A stretch of 8,797 bases of DNA, taken from an uncultured Chloroflexota bacterium. Its GTDB lineage: Bacteria > Chloroflexota > Limnocylindria > Limnocylindrales > CSP1-4. This document shows positions 5,439 through 8,797 of this stretch, one piece after another. The stretch's first letter is position 1. Every line of letters starts with the position of its first letter. The notes under the pieces were generated by a model that saw only the letters and a program-made list of their open reading frames with translations, ran no database searches and was not told the DNA's origin. Both the position numbers and the translations under genes were made by a program. The stretch covers positions 1-8,797 of the forward strand of contig CAIYQJ010000347.1 of the NCBI GenBank assembly GCA_903928275.1, in the 5' to 3' direction.

Positions 5439-5987
5439 TCAGTCGAGTATATCGCCCGGTCGATCCCGCTCCTCGCCCGTCGCCCGGGCGTCCGTCCGTG
5501 TTCGACCCTCGGCGAGACGGTCGAGCACGGCTCGCGGCACGAGCGGCGCCACGTCCCCGCCGAACCGGGCGATCTCGCGGACCAGGCTCGATGACAGGTA
5601 CGCATACGTGAGCGAGGTCATGAAGAAGACGGTGTCGACCTCCGGCGCCATGACGCGGTTCGTGTGTGCCAGCTGGAGCTCCGTCTCGAAGTCGGCCACG
5701 GCGCGGAGCCCGCGGACGAGCCAGCGGGCGCCGATCCGCCGGCAGAGGTCCACGGTGAGGCCGTCGAACGCGACGACCTCGATGCGGTCGAGATCCTCGG
5801 CGAGCGCCTCCGCCATCGACGCCCGGATCGTCTCGACGCGCACGGCGGCGGGGTCGACGGTCGCCTTACGCGGGTTCACGAGCACCGCGACGACCACGCG
5901 GTCGAAGACCGCGGCCGCGCGGCGCAGGACGTCGAGGTGCCCGTTCGTGATCGGATCGAACGAGCCCGGGTAGACGGCGACGCGCAT
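5439..5987 (-). CDS. coaD: Phosphopantetheine adenylyltransferase
   Basis: CoaD (PPAT) transfers AMP from ATP to 4'-phosphopantetheine, giving dephospho-CoA, the penultimate and often rate-controlling step of coenzyme A synthesis in the cytosol. The nucleotidyltransferase signature YPGSFDPITNGHLDVLRRA is at residues 6-24, with the T/HxGH nucleotide-binding motif at 14-17. Further markers are LVRGLRAVADFETELQLAHTN in the middle (substrate-binding loop and catalytic Arg region) and the ATP-binding segment LSSSLVREIARFGGDV. The product has 182 residues against the usual 160 or so; the extra length is a charged C-terminal tail rich in Arg, Asp and Glu. The ATG at 5987 shares one base with the rsmD stop (TGATG) and follows GGGAGG at close spacing. 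rsmD-coaD is one of the most common bacterial gene pairs. The much longer frame upstream in the same phase is rejected because rsmD occupies it. Confidence 0.96.
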   Translation of the reverse strand: MRVAVYPGSFDPITNGHLDVLRRAAAVFDRVVVAVLVNPRKATVDPAAVRVETIRASMAEALAEDLDRIEVVAFDGLTVDLCRRIGARWLVRGLRAVADFETELQLAHTNRVMAPEVDTVFFMTSLTYAYLSSSLVREIARFGGDVAPLVPRAVLDRLAEGRTRTDARATGEERDRPGDILD

Positions 5988-6577
5988 CAGGCCTCCCGAC
6001 GGCGGTAGAACGTGACTGCGGTCTCGCCGAACCGGCGGACCCGCTCGGATGCTAGCAGCCCGACCGTCTCCGGCGGCGCGTCGCGCCAGAAGTGGGTGGC
6101 CGCCACGCGGGCGCCCGGCACCAGGATCGCCGGGGTCGCGGGGACGTCCGGGGCACCGAGTCGCGCGAGGGCCCGGTCCCGCAGTCCGGTCTCGGCATAC
6201 GGCGGATCGACGAACACCACGTCGAAGGGGTCGGCGGGCAGCTCGCCCAGGCGGCCCAGGAAGCGCGGGACGTCCATCCGCGCGACCGTCGCGCGGTCGG
6301 CGAGCCCGGCGCGGCGCAGGTTCTCCCCGATCGCGCGGACCGCGCCCGTGTCGTGCTCCACGAAGACGGCCGCCGCGGCGCCCCGTGACAGCGCTTCGAT
6401 CCCCGCCGCCCCGCTGCCGGCGAACAGGTCGAGGAACCGGGCGTCCACGAGGTCCGGCGCCAGGATCCCGAACACCGCCTCCTTCACGCGGTCGGCAAGC
6501 GGCCGGGTGCCCGGGCCCGGTGCGAGGAGCCGGATCCCGCGGGCGGTCCCCGCGACCACGCGACCCGCGTCCGCCAT
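5987..6577 (-). CDS. rsmD: 16S rRNA (guanine(966)-N(2))-methyltransferase RsmD
   Basis: RsmD uses S-adenosylmethionine to methylate N2 of G966 in 16S rRNA within the small ribosomal subunit. The product has 196 residues, the usual size. Seen: RVVAGTARGIRLLAP at residues 6-20, TRPLADRVKEAVFGIL at 24-39 (the family's TRPT..kEalFniL), motif I FLDLFAGSGAAGIEALSRG at 48-66 for SAM binding, VEHD at 73-76 ending motif II, and the catalytic DPPY at 124-127 typical of amino-group methyltransferases. The ATG at 6577 lies 24 bases after recG with only a weak purine stretch (AGG) before it, so coupling to recG translation is likely. The stop overlaps the coaD start by one base. Confidence 0.95.
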   Translation of the reverse strand: MADAGRVVAGTARGIRLLAPGPGTRPLADRVKEAVFGILAPDLVDARFLDLFAGSGAAGIEALSRGAAAAVFVEHDTGAVRAIGENLRRAGLADRATVARMDVPRFLGRLGELPADPFDVVFVDPPYAETGLRDRALARLGAPDVPATPAILVPGARVAATHFWRDAPPETVGLLASERVRRFGETAVTFYRRREA

Positions 6578-6601
6578 CCCGACCTGCCGCCGCCCGCGCG
6601 C

Positions 6602-8734
6602 CTACGCCGCGTCCGCGGGCTCGCCGGCGGCGATCGGCGCGAGCCAGCCGGAAGCGAGGACCCGGCGGAGCGCGTCGAGGTCGGGGCCCAAGAGACGCCC
6701 ATCCGCGGCGACGAGCACCTCGGCGCACCGTCGCGCGCGGACCGCGAGCTCGCGATGCGCCTCCAGCTGGAGAGATGCGACCCGCAGGTGCGGCAGGCCG
6801 CTCTGGACGAGGCCCAGGACGTCGCCCTCGCCGCGCATCGTGAAGTCCGCCTCGGCCAGCGCGAAGCCGTCCCGCGTCTCGCGCACGGCATCGAGGCGGG
6901 CACGCGCCGTGGATCCCTCCTCGGCGTCCGAGACGAGGACGCAGAACGACGCGACGGAGCCGCGCCCCACCCGGCCCCGCAGCTGGTGGAGCTGCGCCAG
7001 GCCGAAGCGGTCGGCTCCCTCGATCACCATCATCGTGGCCCGCGGCACGTCGACGCCCACCTCCACGACCGTGGTGCCGACGAGGACGTCGACGGCTCCG
7101 GAGCGGAAGCGCTCCATCTCGGCGTCGCGGGCGGCCGGCTTCATCCGACCGTGGACCATGCCGACGCCGGCCGGCGCCAGCAGCTCGCGGAGCCGCTCGG
7201 TCTCGGCCTCTGCCGCCACCGCAGCATCGCCCTCGTCCTCGTCGATGAGCGGCACGACGACGAACGTCGCGTGCCCCGCGGCCGCCTCCTGGCGGACGCG
7301 AGACCACGTCGCGTCGAGCTCCGTCGGGCGGCGGATCCCGGTCCGAACGGGCAGCCTGCCGCTCGGAGGCGTCCGGAGGTCCGAGACGTCGAGGTCCGCG
7401 TAGAGGACGCGCCCGAGCGTCCGCGGGATCGGCGTGGCCGTCATGAGGAGGACGTGCGGCGCACCGCCCGGCGCCTTCGCCTCGAGCGCCGCCCGCTGCG
7501 CGACGCCGAACCGGTGCTGCTCATCGATGACCGCGAGCGCGAGTCGGTCGAAGACCACCGCGTCCTGCAGCAGTGCGTGGGTGCCGATGACGACCCGGAT
7601 CGCGCCGGACGCGAGGCGCTTCCGGACGTCCGTCGCGTCGCCGGCGGACATCGACCCCACGAGGAGCTCCGGTGCGAGGTCGAGCGGCGCGAGGAGCTCC
7701 CGCAGGGTCGCCAGGTGCTGCCGCGCGAGCAGGTCAGTGGGCGCGAGCAGGGCGCCCTGCGCGCCGTCGAGCGCGACGCCGGCGAGGGCATAGGCGGCGA
7801 CGGCGGTCTTCCCGGAGCCCACATCACCCTGCAGGAGTCGGACCATCGGCTCGCGCCCGGCGAGGCCCGAGCGGATGTCGTCCATGGCCGCGGCCTGGTC
7901 GGCGGTGAGGACCACGTCCGGCGCGACGAGCCGGCAGAGGGCGTCGACGATCGCGTCGCGGATGCCGCGGTCCCGCGCCATGTCCACCTCGATCTCCACC
8001 GCCGACTCACGCTGTCGCTCGCGGCGGCGCTGGACCATCCCGAGCTGGAGCGCCAGCAGCTCGTCGAACGCGAGACGTGAGAGCGCCGCGTCGCGCCGGT
8101 CGAAATCGTCGGGGAAGTGCGCCTGGCCGAGGGCGTCCCCGAGGCCGACCAGGCCCTCTTCCCGGACGATCCGAGGCGGCAGGTACTCCTCGATCCCGGC
8201 GCCCGCCGCCTCGAGCGCGGCATGGATGGATGACCGGAGCCGCTTGGCGGTCAGGCCCTGCGTGAGCCGGTACACCGGGACGATCCGCCCGGCGTGGAGC
8301 AGCTCGCCGTCGTCCTTCTGGATCTCCGGGTTGTCGATGACGAGCGTCCCGCCTCGCCGCCTCGCCTTTCCGCTCACCACGACCGCGTCGCCCTCGGCGA
8401 CCTGACGCTCGATGAAGCGCCGCCCGAACCAGACGGCCTCCGCCTCGCCGGTGCCGTCGGCGAGGTACGCGGTCGTCCGCTGGATGCGGCGTCGGACGGT
8501 GGGTGCCACGCGAAGGAGGCGGACGACCGCCCGGACGCTCACGGGAGAGCCGTCGGCCGTCCCCCAGAGCTCCCCGAGCGTGCGGAGCTCACGAAGGTCG
8601 TCGTACCGCCGTGGCAGGTGGAACAGCAGGTCCCCTACCGTGCGGATGCCGAGTCGCCGCGTGGCGCGGGCGGTACCGGCCGCGCCCGGGAACGGAGCGC
8701 GCACCAGCTCGACCGCGAGCGGGTCGCCGCTCAC
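6602..8734 (-). CDS. recG: ATP-dependent DNA helicase RecG
   Basis: RecG remodels stalled replication forks and branch-migrates Holliday junctions during DNA repair and recombination. The product has 710 residues against about 690 in E. coli. The wedge (OB-fold) domain occupies about residues 30-190, starting with LGIRTVGDLLFHLPRRYDD. Helicase motifs follow: Walker A LQGDVGSGKT at 301-310, APTDLLARQH at 331-340 (motif Ia), VIDEQHRFGV at 402-411 (the RecG-type DEQH box), MTATPIPRTL at 431-440 (motif III), VGTTVVEVGVDVP at 552-564 and QLHQLRGRVGRG at 581-592 (motifs V and VI). The C-terminal DGFALAEADFTMRGEGDVLG at 622-641 is the TRG region that couples ATP use to DNA movement. The gene looks intact. 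The GTG at 8734 overlaps a TGA of an upstream frame as GTGA; no other ordinary start exists between it and the window edge in this frame. Confidence 0.97.
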   Translation of the reverse strand: MSGDPLAVELVRAPFPGAAGTARATRRLGIRTVGDLLFHLPRRYDDLRELRTLGELWGTADGSPVSVRAVVRLLRVAPTVRRRIQRTTAYLADGTGEAEAVWFGRRFIERQVAEGDAVVVSGKARRRGGTLVIDNPEIQKDDGELLHAGRIVPVYRLTQGLTAKRLRSSIHAALEAAGAGIEEYLPPRIVREEGLVGLGDALGQAHFPDDFDRRDAALSRLAFDELLALQLGMVQRRRERQRESAVEIEVDMARDRGIRDAIVDALCRLVAPDVVLTADQAAAMDDIRSGLAGREPMVRLLQGDVGSGKTAVAAYALAGVALDGAQGALLAPTDLLARQHLATLRELLAPLDLAPELLVGSMSAGDATDVRKRLASGAIRVVIGTHALLQDAVVFDRLALAVIDEQHRFGVAQRAALEAKAPGGAPHVLLMTATPIPRTLGRVLYADLDVSDLRTPPSGRLPVRTGIRRPTELDATWSRVRQEAAAGHATFVVVPLIDEDEGDAAVAAEAETERLRELLAPAGVGMVHGRMKPAARDAEMERFRSGAVDVLVGTTVVEVGVDVPRATMMVIEGADRFGLAQLHQLRGRVGRGSVASFCVLVSDAEEGSTARARLDAVRETRDGFALAEADFTMRGEGDVLGLVQSGLPHLRVASLQLEAHRELAVRARRCAEVLVAADGRLLGPDLDALRRVLASGWLAPIAAGEPADAA

Positions 8735-8797
8735 GTCGACGACCGCGCCGCCGGGCCGGGCGGTCCCTCGTGCGGGGGCCGACCCGCGGCCGGGGCC
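8731..8797 (-). CDS. Possible C-terminal end of an unidentified upstream gene
   Basis: A frame open to the window edge ends with TGA at 8733-8731, overlapping the recG start as GTGA, the same junction seen four more times in this window. The 21 visible residues are Pro, Ala and Gly rich and carry no recognisable motif. In many bacteria a DAK2/YloV-type gene lies before recG, but nothing here confirms that. The only support is the overlap pattern and the absence of stops over a short GC-rich stretch, so the call is weak. Confidence 0.3.
   Translation of the reverse strand, partial: APAAGRPPHEGPPGPAARSST

Noticed and set aside
5439..7307. Minus-strand open frame of 622 codons that ends as coaD
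   Set aside because: Only the last 182 codons match a protein family. The upstream part overlaps rsmD and recG in another frame and translates to Arg/Gly/Ala-rich nonsense; the ATG at 5987 is the true start.
1..8797. Search for CRISPR repeats, insertion sequences, phage genes, toxin-antitoxin pairs and tRNA genes
   Set aside because: No direct repeats with spacers, terminal inverted repeats, transposase or cloverleaf-like sequence was seen; the whole window is occupied by conserved housekeeping genes.

Overview
This window is a tightly packed run of housekeeping genes, all read on the minus strand, from a bacterium with very high GC (by eye around 70% or more). GC at third codon positions is nearly saturated, which is why long false open frames appear on both strands. 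Read in the direction of transcription (high to low coordinates), the order is: tail of an unidentified upstream frame, recG, rsmD, coaD, a DivIVA-like coiled-coil gene, a DUF177/YceD gene, rpmF, plsX, an Asp23/Gls24-family gene, nusB, acpP, rnc, and the first 303 codons of smc, which runs off the low-coordinate edge. No mobile element, CRISPR array, tRNA or rRNA was seen. No gene-free stretch exceeds about 100 bases; the longest is the gap between the DUF177 gene and rpmF.

The order blends two well-known arrangements. recG-rsmD-coaD-(coiled coil)-DUF177-rpmF resembles the high-GC Gram-positive and Chloroflexota arrangement. plsX, Asp23-nusB and acpP-rnc-smc resemble clusters known from Firmicutes. 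Together with the very high GC and the style of the coiled-coil protein (my recollection is that Chloroflexota relatives begin Met-Asp-Ile), this suggests Chloroflexota, possibly an uncultured soil or freshwater lineage. Actinomycetota is the main alternative. This placement is inference, not a database result.

Functionally the genes cover DNA repair and chromosome handling (RecG, SMC), ribosome and RNA biogenesis (RsmD, YceD-like protein, L32, NusB, RNase III), lipid synthesis (PlsX, ACP) and coenzyme A synthesis (CoaD, which supplies the precursor of the ACP prosthetic group). Most junctions overlap or are under 40 bases, and five of them share the four-base overlap GTGA, pointing to one or a few translationally coupled operons.

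The most unusual signal concerns start codons. rnc has no ATG, GTG or TTG that would preserve its catalytic motif, and its best start is ATC. The coiled-coil gene also has an ATC placed ideally behind a strong Shine-Dalgarno sequence, exactly where the family's Met-Asp-Ile start would fall. RNase III also appears to have Ser in place of one conserved metal-binding Asp. No wholly novel system is visible.
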